From: Antedon mediterranea
Taxonomy: Eukaryota; Echinodermata; Crinoidea; Comatulida; Antedonidae
Length of the DNA stretch: 64,000 nt
Reading direction: 5' to 3'
NCBI RefSeq assembly: GCF_964355755.1
Contig: NC_092675.1
Coordinates: 29,660,912 to 29,724,911, forward strand
Position numbers and translations under genes: made by a program. Positions 10,904 through 23,316 of the stretch are shown here, piece after piece; within the stretch, counting starts at the first letter, position 1; the number at the start of each line of letters is the position of its first letter. The notes beneath the pieces were generated by a model. That model was given only the letters and a program-made list of their open reading frames with translations, had not been told where the DNA came from and made no database searches.

Positions 10904-12384
10904 AATAATCAACATGATAATCGTATTATTCATGTTTTATTTAGGGCTGCTGCGCCATAAATGGCATGCAGGCTCCTGGAAATTTAGCCTTGCGCGGTCC
11001 TGACATGATATGCGGTGACCTTCTTTGTTCGCTTTACCATGGGTTTCCCCAACTGTTGTCATAGAATGGATTCTCTGTGATTGTAAACCAAAATGATTTA
11101 TTGATTTGTAATCAGGTTTGCGCTGATGTCACGCGTCGACCACCCGCGCTTGGACAGTGAACGTGTGAGTCACTGCGCTTAATTATCATGGTTACGAACC
11201 AAGCACTCGGTACCAAACTACAATAATTTATGATACAAAATGGCCACCATTAAGTTATTTAAAACGTTAAGGATATGGTCCTTGGCTTATCGTTCCGGGT
11301 AGGCCTACAGTTTAGATTACAGATAATAATCCAACATGAGGTCAAATTACATGCCCCCCCCCCACCCCCCACCACACCATGGAGTGTCCGCAATGCCGCC
11401 TCTCCGATGCGTTTTGTTGCGGTCACATCACTTACTAATAATATTCTTGTGTAGGAATTCGTGCTATTAATTGATTTATTTATATTTTATATAATAATAT
11501 GAAGGCCTACAGTGGGTTATTAATGTATGCGACATACAAATCTATACCGCTTTTGATCATGATTCATGGGCCGTGTTTGTTCGACAATGATCGGGTCAAT
11601 ACGCATTTCAGCATTTGTAGGCCTAATTATTATTTTGCGATGTGTAGAGCTGCTGCTTTGTTAAACAATATTCTGTAGGCACTAATTTATAACCCATTTT
11701 TTGTATTAACCACCCACGAAAAAAAACCCCAACAGGAAATGATGTGCTGTAGGCCCTACTCCATCCCAAAACGCATGTGCGCTCTACGCGAACTCGCGGG
11801 GAGTTGTTGGTTGGTCACAGCCTACATGAATTGTATATTAATAATTATGTTAGTTGAATAATATTTTTCTCAAAACAAAGTATCATGGAGGTTCGCGCTA
11901 AAGAACCAGAATTGTTTTACACTCGAACGGAGTGAGCTGTCGTGTTGCGGTATCGGAAAAATAACAATACAGTACATGGTCCATTGTTCTATCTGTGTAT
12001 GATGCTTATTGTGAAGAGTTGAGACATAACATAAAACTACCATAAATTTGTAGCGGATAATCATCAAATCATTAAGAAAATAACTATAATCTGGAAGCAT
12101 TATAAGCATTATCTAATTTGTAATTTGATAATGATTTAAGACAACAATATTGGGGGAGAAGTAGCTGGTGGCCTACGAAAATTTAAGCCAAAACTGAAAC
12201 CATTGTAAGAACAAAAGGCCAGCGCGCATGCGTAGGTTTATATCCTTTCATTCTGAGTTTTTACATGTGAATGAATAGAGCGAGGTGTACGTGTGAGGAG
12301 TTGTGACGCGACAAAGTTATACATACATATTCAGACGGCCATAATTGTAATATATTGTTAAATTTGGAACTGAAATTTCTATAG

Positions 12385-15300
12385 ATGTCTGAAATTAAGT
12401 ATCAAGATGATATCCTGGAAACGATTGATGCTCTCCGTCGCCGCAAGGCGCGGCCAGGCATTGAGCGAATATACCACATGCTACAACGAAAAAATGGCGT
12501 AACGTTAGAAGAAGTAGAGAGTGCGCTTGAACACCTTGTTGAAGCCGAAATTGTTATAAAGGTTGAATATAAAGGTAGTACAAGCTATCGCAATGCTGCA
12601 AAGTGGCGTAAAAGTCATGTAAGTGGTAATGTTTTGAATTCTACAGACGTAACAAGAACTTTAATTGCTGCTATAAAGTCAATTGGGGAAGAAAAAGAAG
12701 GAGCGACACCAGACGGCGCTTCGTTCCCCGACATTGAAAAGTTCCTAAACGCAAAAAGCCCGCAAAGTAAATTGACCAAACGTCGGCTGACTGATGCTCT
12801 CACAAGGGAAGTGGATATTGGACGAGTTGCTTTACACGATAATAAATACAGATTAGTTGCTAGAAATATTACTGAAGCTGGTTCATTTAGGCCACAGAAA
12901 CCAGCCAAACGCAAGGTAAGCGAATTCATGATATGATGACGATTATGAAGAATTCATTCATTGATTGAGACGGCGATAGATTTTTGTGGTTGACCTTGTG
13001 GTCAAAACCCAAAATGACCTACCTATTTCAATGTCCTGTATAACAAATAAGCTTAATTGTTTTATATACCAAGCGCTACCATACTTTTTTTGTTTTTAAG
13101 AACGGTACGAGACTAAAAAGTTTTTATTACTAATTAGAAATATTGTTAGTTAAATTCTATATTCATTTAGGAATCTTCCAAATAATAATATAGTACTCGT
13201 ATTACAAATTATATGTGTTTGAAACACTTACCCTATTTAAAGATATCTGGTATATTAAACAATTAAATATGTTTAACTTTTAACCAGTTTCTTTCTATTT
13301 TATATTAAAAGCGGATCAAGAAAACTCATGGACCGGATTTTCATCATGAACCAATTGGTCGAATGGGCGACCCTAGATGTGATTACTGCACTCTGACAGC
13401 TAGATGTAATCGCTACGGACTGAAAGAAGATTTGTTGATATGTAAAGATTGTAATGCCAAAGGTATATAGCCATGGTCTCTCCCTCATTTACTCACAATT
13501 CACAATAACACAATATTTAATAGTATACTAAAAGAAGAGAGTGTTTGTCAGTTTGGTAACTATTTAAATGTACGGTACCACAACATTCAACAAGAATTGC
13601 GTACAACTCCGGTGGGGCATTCCCTCTATTTTAATAGTGACGCACAAAAGCGTGATCAACAATCAAAGTGACCCCCACAGGTGAGGTATAAAAGGACAAA
13701 AAACAGGATGAACCCTGTTTGTCCCCCCGGAAGCACTATAGGCATCAATTGGTTATTTTAGAAGGTTTTGTTTAATTCTTGGTTGTTAATACTTTTTTTA
13801 GCTCATTAATTACACAACTGTTTATCAATGTTCATTCCGCCGTTAAGTGTTGTTTTTCCATTGAGTACATTTTGTTAATAAAGTTTTTCAAACGTTAAGT
13901 TGGTACTCAATGAACAAGCTTGCGTTGTTTAACGTTTACCAGTTGGGTAAGAAAAAGATTTTCTGTTTTGCACAAAGGCTTCTAAATCAAATACACTAAA
14001 TCTCTATCTACATTTTGATTTTGTCTATAACTTTGTTCCATCCACACAGTTCACAGCGCATCCAGTTCAATTTGTTTTGTGTGTTTGTTGATAGCAAGGT
14101 TACGTTAAATTGACAGAAATTATTGCTCTGTCTACACTATCAAACTTTATGTGACAAATGTGATGTGCCCATATATGGACATGATGATGTCATATCACTA
14201 CCATATTTGGGTACGTCACTCACAATTTGTTTTTCATACAAGCTTGATAGTGTAGACAGAGCTTTACAAAAACTAAAAAGCCAGGAAACGTAGTAGCGAG
14301 TCAGTGAAGGTGACTCAACCAGTGCGCAATCTGACTAAACTAAATTGTGTATTATAGATTTTAATTTTTAAAACAAATATATTTGTTTGTAGCACTGTAT
14401 ACAGTAAGGGAACAATGTCACAAAATTTATTTAAAACCCTTCAAAACAGGCCCCTCTTTTATCCACCCAAAAAAGCTGTCAAGATTTTAGTAAATAGTAT
14501 ACAAATAATGAATGTTTATGAGTTGGATGGTAAGATTATTTCATGAGTTGAAATATGACTGCTCTATTTTTTATCAAATGAAATAAGGTAATGATGCAAC
14601 TTTGTATGATGTTTAGCCATCAACGGGTCTACACATCATAAAGGCCTGTCTACACTTGAAAAAAACGAGATGTTCATCTGGATTCCTTAATCCACTAACA
14701 ATTAGTTGTTGAGATAGACTATACATTGAAAAAAAAAATGTATAACATTTTTATTTTATTATTTTTCAGCGCATCCGTCATGCATGAATTATTCAACAGA
14801 GTTAGCAGAGCGATCACGACGATCACCATGGCAATGCATTGACTGCAAAACATGTACAATGTGTGATGACGCTGGTAACGCGGTATGTGCTGATTTTGAC
14901 GTATTTGTGATAAATTTGCTTTTTTAGAACCAGAGTCAGTGGGGGTTTTACAGGGCTGTAGCCACTAGTACGGTTGGTAAGGTTTCAACCTGACCACATT
15001 TTCACAGAGGCCTTTGACAATCCAGTTGCTTGAACAGAGATTGTTTCCTTTTCGTGCGAAAACCGGACCACTTTATTTCTTGTGGCTGCATCACTATGAT
15101 ACGTCTAGTTACTACTCAATAGTTAAGAAGGCGGGATGTGGTTTGGAGTTGTTCTAGATCTAGGGGATGGGGAAGGGAGATGAGACGAAACCTTGGAATG
15201 TTGTTGGGTGGGACGACTATCTGGATCTTAAAGCACTGCACACACTACCTACCTAACTATACAACGTAGTGAGTTTTAGTAGTACCTTTTAACAGACGTA

Positions 15301-17928
15301 ATGAAAGGTTTGATATATTATCTTAAAGGATTGTTTTATTTAATTGTAAAAAAACTAACATTTCTGATGTTTCATCTTAGGACACTCTGTTATTCTGTGA
15401 TGCTTGTGATAAGGGTTATCATATGGTGTGTCATAGCCCACCAGTTCTCAAGAAACCCCTTGGTAAGCAGTGTTTAAAATCATTTAGATGGTGGTTAGCC
15501 TTGATTAGCTATATTGTTATTAGTTACTGCTATTGGATTTCATGCAGATTTTTTCATATGCAATAAGATTTTTCGTACACAAAAAAATAATACATAGTTT
15601 TGCATGCCATGTAACTCACAATCATCCAATCGGGAATATATTTAGGTGTTATATAAATTGCCTTAGTTATACATATTAGATACTAACAACTTTTGATATT
15701 TTCAAAGCATTAATGCTTTGTTCCTACTAGAGATGCAACACAAGTTAGTTGACCAATCACAAGCGATAAATTATTCAAACTGTTGCTTGTCATTGGTCAA
15801 CATGCTTGCGTTGATGTCCTTGTGTAACATCCTAGGGGGAATCAAGCTTTACATTGTATATACTTTTAGTTTAGGATTGTTCCATTCTCTTTTAGGTAAA
15901 TGGGTTTGTGAAGTTTGCATCCAAGACGATGATCTGATTCTTGACAGAGATTCCAGCAGTAGTGAGAGGATGGATGATGATCTTCATTCTACAGGTAGGT
16001 CATGTGACCTGCACTGTAGGTCATGTGATGCTTACATATAGAGTACACTGTAAACCTTTACGTCTAAAGCCCAGTTTACACTATCAAACTTAATTTGACA
16101 AATGTGATGTCATATCACTACCATATTTGGGCACATCACACTTTTTTTGTCAAACTAATTTGATAGTGTAGACAGCACTAAATCTATATGTCTATCTAAA
16201 CTCTTAGGACACTTTGTAGGGCAACAAAACTCGTAATAAAAAAACGAAGAGTCTAGTGGAGGTCTGTCTATTATGTTATTACCAGCAACTAATAAACATC
16301 CGTGAGGCAAATATAATGTTTATTGTGTTTCAAAGATAAATATTTGTATTGTAAATTATTTGTTGTTTTTATTTACACAGATATGGATTCTGTTGCAACC
16401 TCACCAGAACCAATGCTAACAGATGACTCCATGAATCATATGCAAGATGAAAGGTAACTCATGCATTGTCGTATTTTTAATAGCATGCACGTTTAATGTG
16501 TGTGTTTATATTAAAGTCACAGATTCTGTTGATTGAATAATTTATGTCCTACTATATACAATTGTTTGTGTCAGTCTATGATCAAAGACCACACACTATT
16601 TCTCAAGCCTCCACCCCTCTAAAAAAGCGCATCCCTCTAGGCAATAGTGAGAAAAGATGATTTATTTAAATTTTAAAAAAATCTACCATTGGGAACGATA
16701 TGCTAACGACAGCCTTGTAAAACTCATTAGGAGTAATCTTTTTATATATTGTTATACAGAAAATATTATACTAACTATCCTAACTTATTTTTTATTTATA
16801 TAATGTATTTACTGTAATTATTTATGCCTGAAATAAAAAAATTTAAAAATTCCATTCTTTTTGTAGTACACCAAAAAAGAATGTTGATGCGATATGTGCT
16901 TGCATAGAGACGGGTGTTGAGTTTCCACTAGTTGAGATTCACCCAGAAGAATGGGATATCAACCAAGTTGTCAACTACTTCCATGAAAATGGCTTCATTG
17001 ACCAAGCTCCTGCCTTTCAGGAACAGGTTTGTAGAAATTACTCCGTTGTTACATCACAGTGGAGTGGACTGTGGAGTGGGTTTGTTGGTTATGATGCTCG
17101 GCTACCAATACAAGGGTCCTGGGTTCAAGTCCTGTCATGTCAGGATTTGTTTAACTTCACTCCCAAAGACTTGTAATAAGACTTTGTTTATGTAGAGCAT
17201 CTTGTGAACAGGATTGCCACCTTTAAGAAGTGAATGAATCCTTGGCAATTTGCCTAAATATATACAAAAAACAAACATCAAGCAATAATGTATAACAGAG
17301 GAATGAAAAAAGTAGTTCAGGTTTCTTTACCAAAAGCATATACAATAATACAGAGATTTTGATTTGCTACAACTTCCCATTTGCTGTAATTTGTCTTTTC
17401 CTGGACCAATGATATTGAGGAATCACGTTTCACAGTGTTGCTGCATGCACACAATGAATTAATTAATTTGACATCATTATACCCTAGTTCATGCCTATTG
17501 AAAATTGCTAGTATGTTTCCTGTTCCCAAAGAATATCTCTTTACTATACATACTACCATGTTATAGTTAGGAAGGCCACTTGACCACTTGACTACTTGAC
17601 TGCACAAATCTTCAAAATGAATACCATACTTATAAGTATCTGTTTTTTTCAATTGTTTATTGAAATTGAATACAGAAAAATTGCCTACGATTGTAAACAC
17701 ATTGCAAAGTTCAAGAGTTGATAGTACTGTAGTTTGTTTTGTGGTTGTATGTTAGGTTTGAAAACATTAACTGTTTTTTCCTCTTCTCAGGAGATTGATG
17801 GAAAATCACTTTTGTTGTTGAAACGCAGCGATGTGCTGACTGGTCTTGCTTTGAAACTAGGCCCAGCTTTAAAAATTTATCAACACATTGCAAAGTTACA
17901 AACAGAACCAAATCTACCAGGACAGTAG
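12385..17928 (+). CDS. SAMD1/KAT6-like chromatin reader: winged helix, H15-like, double PHD, SAM
   Basis: Exons are 12385-12915, 13312-13462, 14770-14882, 15381-15462, 15896-15994, 16381-16453, 16867-17026 and 17791-17928. All phases agree, giving 448 residues. Residues about 5-78 form a SAMD1-type winged helix ([26 protein letters not shown]), a fold that in SAMD1 binds unmethylated CpG DNA. Residues about 88-165 look H15-like. Residues about 200-300 form a tandem PHD (double PHD) module with regular Cys/His spacing ([32 protein letters not shown]), closest in layout to the KAT6A/B and DPF family, which reads acylated H3 tails. After an acidic, Ser-rich linker, residues about 377-440 form a SAM domain ([25 protein letters not shown]) like those of SAMD1, PHC and L3MBTL. 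No MYST acetyltransferase domain is present. It is predicted to be a nuclear chromatin reader; its partners are unknown. Confidence 0.88.
14125..14265. repeat. MITE family A copy, near consensus
   Basis: GCTCTGTCTACACTATCAAA at the left mirrors CTTGATAGTGTAGACAGAGC at the right. It contains CCATATATGG and CCATATTTGG about 30 bp apart. It lies in intron 2 of the SAMD1/KAT6-like gene. Confidence 0.9.
15714..15851. repeat. MITE family B copy upstream of exon 5 of the SAMD1/KAT6-like gene
   Basis: GCTTTGTTCCTACTAGAGA and TAGGGGGAATCAAGC are diverged family B ends. GACCAATCACAAGCG is retained inside. It ends about 45 bp before the exon 5 start at 15896. Confidence 0.7.
16067..16177. repeat. MITE family A copy, short form
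   Basis: GTTTACACTATCAAACTTAA pairs with AATTTGATAGTGTAGACAG. One CCATATTTGG is present. The internal segment with the other core is deleted relative to the 14125 copy. It lies in intron 5 of the SAMD1/KAT6-like gene. Confidence 0.8.
17058..17220 (+). mobile_element. tRNA-derived SINE fragment
   Basis: The same head as the 8417 copy is visible (GTTGGTTATGATGCTCGGCT, GGGTTCAAGTCC), followed by the CTCCCAAAGACTTGTAATAA body. The 3' part is lost. It lies in intron 7 of the SAMD1/KAT6-like gene. Confidence 0.75.
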
Positions 17929-18042
17929 AACCAAAGGAAAAGAAAAAAAGTGTTTATTGTTTTATTTAATTTTGTTCAGTGCTGTAACGGTACATGGTAA
18001 AATGAGAGTGAAAATGTAGTAAATAACGAACATGATGTTTAA

Positions 18043-18112
18043 TGGTGCATAACGGTACGTGCATAACGGTACGTGCATAACGGTACGTGCATAACGGTAC
18101 GTGCATAACGGT
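18043..18112. repeat. Minisatellite, 14 bp unit, about five copies
   Basis: The unit GTGCATAACGGTAC is repeated nearly perfectly about five times. It lies about 115 bp after the stop of the SAMD1/KAT6-like gene, so probably in its 3' UTR. Confidence 0.95.
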
Positions 18113-19726
18113 ATAATTCTGAATATTATTTGTTTCTGCAACAATCTATTGATTTTATTTAAATTATTTTCCTCATCAAAATGAGCAGACATAAATTGAA
18201 ATTGATAAATTTGTTATTCTTAGATTTATTTGAAACTAGAAAAATTGGATGAAATGGCATTATGAATGTATTCTATTATGATTTGAAACACTAATAATAC
18301 AATTAAAAACGATAAAATCTCCGAAATGTTCTGTACCAATAAAGCAAGAGTATTCAAGCTGTTTAATACTATACTGTTCTACTAGTTGTTGGAAATATTT
18401 AAGTTGCTTTAGTATAAAATATTTTTATTTTAGAAAATTGTCATACTATGCAAAATTGTGAACTGAATTCTTTTATAATATCAATTATGTCCAACAAAAA
18501 TTGTATATTATGTTATCGTTTCCATAGAAATGTCTTGTAAATGTAAATGTACACGCTGCAGTGTTGTAATAGCTGTCATAATAATACAACATTGTTGTAA
18601 AAGAAAGCAAGCTAAAAAAACGGTTTAAAATGTTTTCATTCACAGCAATCTTGATGGCGTTTTTTTGTGTTTTTCTCGTTTACTGTTTTGTTCAATGTAA
18701 TGCCGCCAAAGGCCGATATGCAATGTATATAGTATCTTAAGTCTTACAGTAACGCCTTTAATTTAAAATGTGTTCAATGCTGTTTTGGAAAATACATTGA
18801 TAATATGTTTTCCAAAGTTGAACTGATCTTTTGTATTATATTATTTAGAGTAAGACTCTAATTGGTAATTACTAGAATGAGATAAAAATAAAATTCATGA
18901 CCATAAATAAGAAATTCAATGATACTCGATTATGGCTGTTTCAAACAATATTTTTCATAATCTATATGAATAGGAACATTTTTTTTCATTAATATAAAAA
19001 ATATTAAATTTATTAATATTTTTATATTCAATTCACTATTTTCATTATTATTTGTAGATAAACTATTTCTGATCAGTAGCCTATAGAGGGCAGTATCCAT
19101 AATATGTATAGTAGTGCAGAATACAATTTTGTCTGCGACAACTTTTGTTAAGAATTTACAGTAGTTTGAAACTAATATGTGTGGTGCACACACGTAGCAA
19201 TATTTAAACTGAAGCCTACAAGAAGCAAACCCTATTTTCCACATAACTTAATGCTGCACTTTATTTCACTCAATATTATCTCAATTTAATTAAATTTCAT
19301 TTTGTCTATTGGTTAAAATATGGATAGCAATTAATATTATGTTGCGATTTTTGTACATATTATAAAGTAGTTTTGTTAAGTAAGATTGAGTGTAAGATAT
19401 TAAAACATGGATGCAATTTGATTTGGTTAAATAAAAGCAACACAAAGCAATGTAAATATTTTTATTTTTATGTATTATATTTTTTTAATTTCATTTTTGT
19501 TTATAATAACAAAACAGACAATCTGAATATGAGTGTATTCTGCGATAATAGATGGAATTTTGACTTAATATTAGCCCAGAATATTACTTAAAAGATAGAT
19601 ATTTTGGCAAATATGGCAACTTGAGCTCATAAAGTCTGTATTTTCAGAAAAAAATTGAAACGCCGACTGATGGACTAACATAAAAAGACAATAGAGACAT
19701 GTCTGCCTGCCAGTAGTTCAGACGTT

Positions 19727-19850
19727 CAGTCTAAATACTGCCTGCCTAAAGTAGTTAGGATGTGGTAAAGTCTAAATACTGCCTGCCTGAAGTAGTTAGG
19801 ATGTGGTCAAGTCTAAATACTGCCTGCCTGAAGTAGTTAGAATGTGATCA
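19727..19850. repeat. Tandem repeat, 41 bp unit, three copies
   Basis: The unit runs from AGTCTAAATACTGCCTGCCT to AGTAGTTAGGATGTGGTCA. The three copies differ at only a few positions. Confidence 0.9.
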
Positions 19851-20197
19851 TAATATTTGCAAATATCTTTTGAATGTGATTTTATTTTACTTATTGGTAA
19901 TTGTAGCTTTTTGATTGGTAATTATTTTTGTCCTGATAAAGTTCTCTTTGTGTACAAACAGGAGCTGTCCTCCTGAATTATATCTGCTGTTTTCTCTCTT
20001 TTGGCAGAACAAAACGACAACAGGATTACAGTTGCAGATTTAAAATCATTTATTGTGATCTTGCAATTAAACACTGGAAATATATGCGTGTGTAAAAAAC
20101 ACCTGTAACTTATCGCGATTAAAAGGTAATGCTATTTATTTATTCTTAAGTAATAAGGGGCTAAATATTTCTATAACAAAAGTCAAACTTATATCTA

Positions 20198-20354
20198 AAG
20201 CCTTGTCTACACTATCAAACCAGTTTGACAAAAAAAATGTGATGTGCCCATATATGAACATTATGTCATCACTACCATATTTAAGCATGGCAATACCATA
20301 TATAGGCACATCACTTTTGTTGACACATAGAGTTTGATAGTGTAGACAGAGCTT
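20198..20354. repeat. MITE family A copy
   Basis: CCTTGTCTACACTATCAAAC pairs with GTTTGATAGTGTAGACAGAG. The internal cores are degraded (CCATATATGA, CCATATTTAA). Confidence 0.85.
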
Positions 20355-23316
20355 CATACAATATCAGCCATCAAATGTCATCATTTTATTATTTTTGATA
20401 TATCTCTTTGAAATTGTACAATTCTATTTGGGCAACATGACAGCATACATGATGCACTATTTCACTTTGGTTCAACATTGCTTTAATAATCGTGTCAAGT
20501 ACAGAACAAAGGATCTTTTCTGTCTCCAGCACTCAACAGCCGTAAAGAACTTCATAACATCATTATCATTTTTAGTAACACTTTTTAGAAATGTTAATTT
20601 CTATATCTGTAAAAAATTGAAACCTTTCTATTGTAGTGAGCCCTCTATAGTCTCTACAGTAGTAAAGAAGTCAAATCTTGTTGTTTCTTACGTAAACTAT
20701 GATTATAGAGAACTATAAATGCAGTCAATTTATATTTACAAATTTTATAATACAGAGTACTATCTAAAATAAATATGCTAGATAGTAAAGACTGAAATTA
20801 AATATAGTTTTAAATTAAAAATAGAACAGCTACGTGTCGCTGTAAAACTTAATTTAGTACTTTATTTTAGACTTGTTTTAGTAAAGTATCTTTCAAATGC
20901 TCTTCCAATGTATTATGGCACATCCTAGACTAAAACGTTAAGCATTGCATGGTATAATCATGGAGTACCTCCATGGTATAATCATAGTAATCATTATGAT
21001 AGAAATGGTAATGGTGATAAATACAAAGATAAAAGGTTGGTTTGACTAATTACTAAAGTAAACTGAATTTCTAAAATACCCTGTTTTATTCAATAAAATC
21101 ATCAATTTCGTTCATCATTTAATGGTCTTTTTTCCAATTAACTTCATAAAAATGTAAACTTAAAAAAAGAATACATATAACTTAAACTATTAATCATAAT
21201 AAATACAAACTAGACGGTGTATCTATCACATCATAATGGAATAGTACAACAAATTCATGAATACAACATAACACGTGAAATTGTTTTTATCTTAATCATA
21301 AAAAATAATTCCTATGATACTGTTGTCACACATCATACATGTGACACGTGCCACATGCGTATCATGGAACTTTCCTAAGATACTTTAAACAAATTAAGAT
21401 TAAATTGCTATTATAAATAATAAATAGCTCATCTAGGAAAAAAAAACTATTTCTGAAATAAATGTCTATCCTCTGTAGCAATATATTATTAGATTGTCCA
21501 GATAAGTGACCTAAAATGACCATCATTAACGGTGGTTATTTTGTCACAATGACTCAATTCATACTGCTATCTATCTGCTGGCTTGGACAAAAACGAACAA
21601 ACGACTAAACATCACAATTGGTGTGTGTTAGTGATTATGGATGGATTGTTGACTATTTACACAAGGAAAACACGGGACGCACTATTACGCCAGAGTTCAA
21701 CGTTTACTTCCCTCATACAGTCAATCACAGCCTTTAAAGTTTATACACTCTTACTAACGTACTGGAATTACAAGCACACATGCGGTATTCAGTTGAGTAA
21801 ATACTGATATATTAGCACCATTCATTTTATAATAAAATATGTTGTTGAAGCTAAAATCTACGATAAAGTTCAACAGTATGATCAAGATTGCCTCATGAAT
21901 TGAATATCTCACACACAATAATATACTAACCAACAACAATTAAAGATCTTCTTCTTCTAGGTAAATTTTGATAATAATAATAACATAACAATTTGTAATA
22001 AGACAATGCTGAAATGTTAAAATAAATGACAATATAAATTAATTGATAGCTACAGTGTGCTCTATACCAGTCTTTAAAAACGTTTTCATAATTTTCCATT
22101 TTTATTGTTTATATTTGTAATTAGTAAGTGTTAACTGGACTTCAAGGAAGAACAATGTACAAATATTGAATGAATATCCAGAATAAAGAAAGATTTCTAT
22201 TTATCTATCTACCAGTAGGCCCACAGTTTTCACATCAGTAGGCCAACTGACAGGCTTTATAGTGTAACATTACAGCTATAATGTACAGTCATTAGTACAC
22301 AGAAGGCAACTTCTCACGCTCTTGTAAAAATACACACCAGTATATTTAGCTATTGTTTGTTTACTCATATTTTCAATGCTTACTCTATTACACATTTGAT
22401 AAAACTTGCTTAATCTACATAAATTGTAAATAGTTCATATGAACTAGTATTCCTGAGTATAAAACATTAACTAAAATAGTTTAAAACAAATTAAAAAATG
22501 ATTTAAAAAATGTCAAATTAACTAATAAATCAATTAAAAATTATATAACTATACCAAATATTAAATTTGATTTTTAATATTAATTTAAAAAGGATTAAAA
22601 GATAAATGATACATTTCAATCAATATTGTAATATTTTACCTTTTTAAATAATATTCAATCAATTAATTAATTAAAACCAACATCTTAACCCTGTAGTTTT
22701 AAAATGATAAAAATCACCTAATATCTAAAATTAGTAACTGTTATTAAAATAAGTGATTTGTCAGGTACGCTGACGGATCTTTTCTATATTTAACATCAAA
22801 CATCCAGCAACAAATTAAATTGTTGTCAATTACATAACAAGAACTAACACTAGTCCTTGTAAAAGTGTTGCGAGGCTTGGGTACTGGCGCTTTGAACCAA
22901 AGAACTTGGGATAGGTAAGCCAGCATGCCACCGTATCAAATTATACAAAATACAGCAAATAATATTAAGTAGAATTTTGAATAAGTAAAGCACCAGACTT
23001 ATAAATGCACCATTAGCTTTAGCTGCACTTAATCTATGGAATGATAAATCACCATTTTTTACTATTAAAATCAGTTGCATTACAACTATAAGGTACCATT
23101 CTTAATTTCTGTAATGCTATAATTAGTGACGGCAAGTTAAACATAACAAAAAAATGCCTCCTATATAAATCCTGCTCATTAGGAATGAATGGCTCATTAC
23201 GAAACAAAAGGTTTATCACGTACGCTCAACAATTGAGATGGCGTCGATTGAGTTTCAAAACATCAATAAGTAGCAGTCGAGTTATAGATCCCATTTTTGT
23301 CTTTAAAAACAGAATA

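Larger units (their letters stand above)
8250..12384. other. Intergenic region between ALG14 and the SAMD1/KAT6-like gene
   Basis: This stretch holds a truncated family A MITE (8371-8416), a SINE with a long A tail, a degenerate copy of part of ALG14 exon 5 (8895-8981), a double family B MITE (9264-9581), a CG-rich patch (about 10070-10160), a long ATC/GTC microsatellite (10660-10903) and a C-rich run near 11351. I find no supported gene. The last few hundred bases should contain the promoter of the 12385 gene. Confidence 0.6.
17929..23316. other. Convergent intergenic region after the SAMD1/KAT6-like gene
   Basis: The left part is 3' UTR of the 12385 gene; a candidate poly(A) signal, CAATAAAGCAAG, lies near 18340. 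The rest is AT-rich with a 14 bp and a 41 bp tandem repeat, one family A MITE (20198-20354) and, near 22856-22926, a tRNA-like remnant on the minus strand (GGTTCAAAGC). The open frames here lack splice context or recognisable domains. Confidence 0.5.

Noticed and set aside
10639-10905. Minus-strand frame of poly-Met, poly-Thr and poly-Asp
   Set aside because: It is the translation of the ATC/GTC microsatellite.
12615-12929. Minus-strand frame opposite exon 1 of the SAMD1/KAT6-like gene
   Set aside because: Shadow of a well-supported coding exon.
13695-13735. Hairpin GGACAAAAAACAGG..CCCTGTTTGTCC in intron 2 of the SAMD1/KAT6-like gene
   Set aside because: Short and intronic; more likely a repeat remnant than a functional RNA structure.
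20395-20718. 107-codon plus-strand frame after a family A MITE
   Set aside because: AT-rich, no recognisable motif and no splice context; chance frame is likelier.
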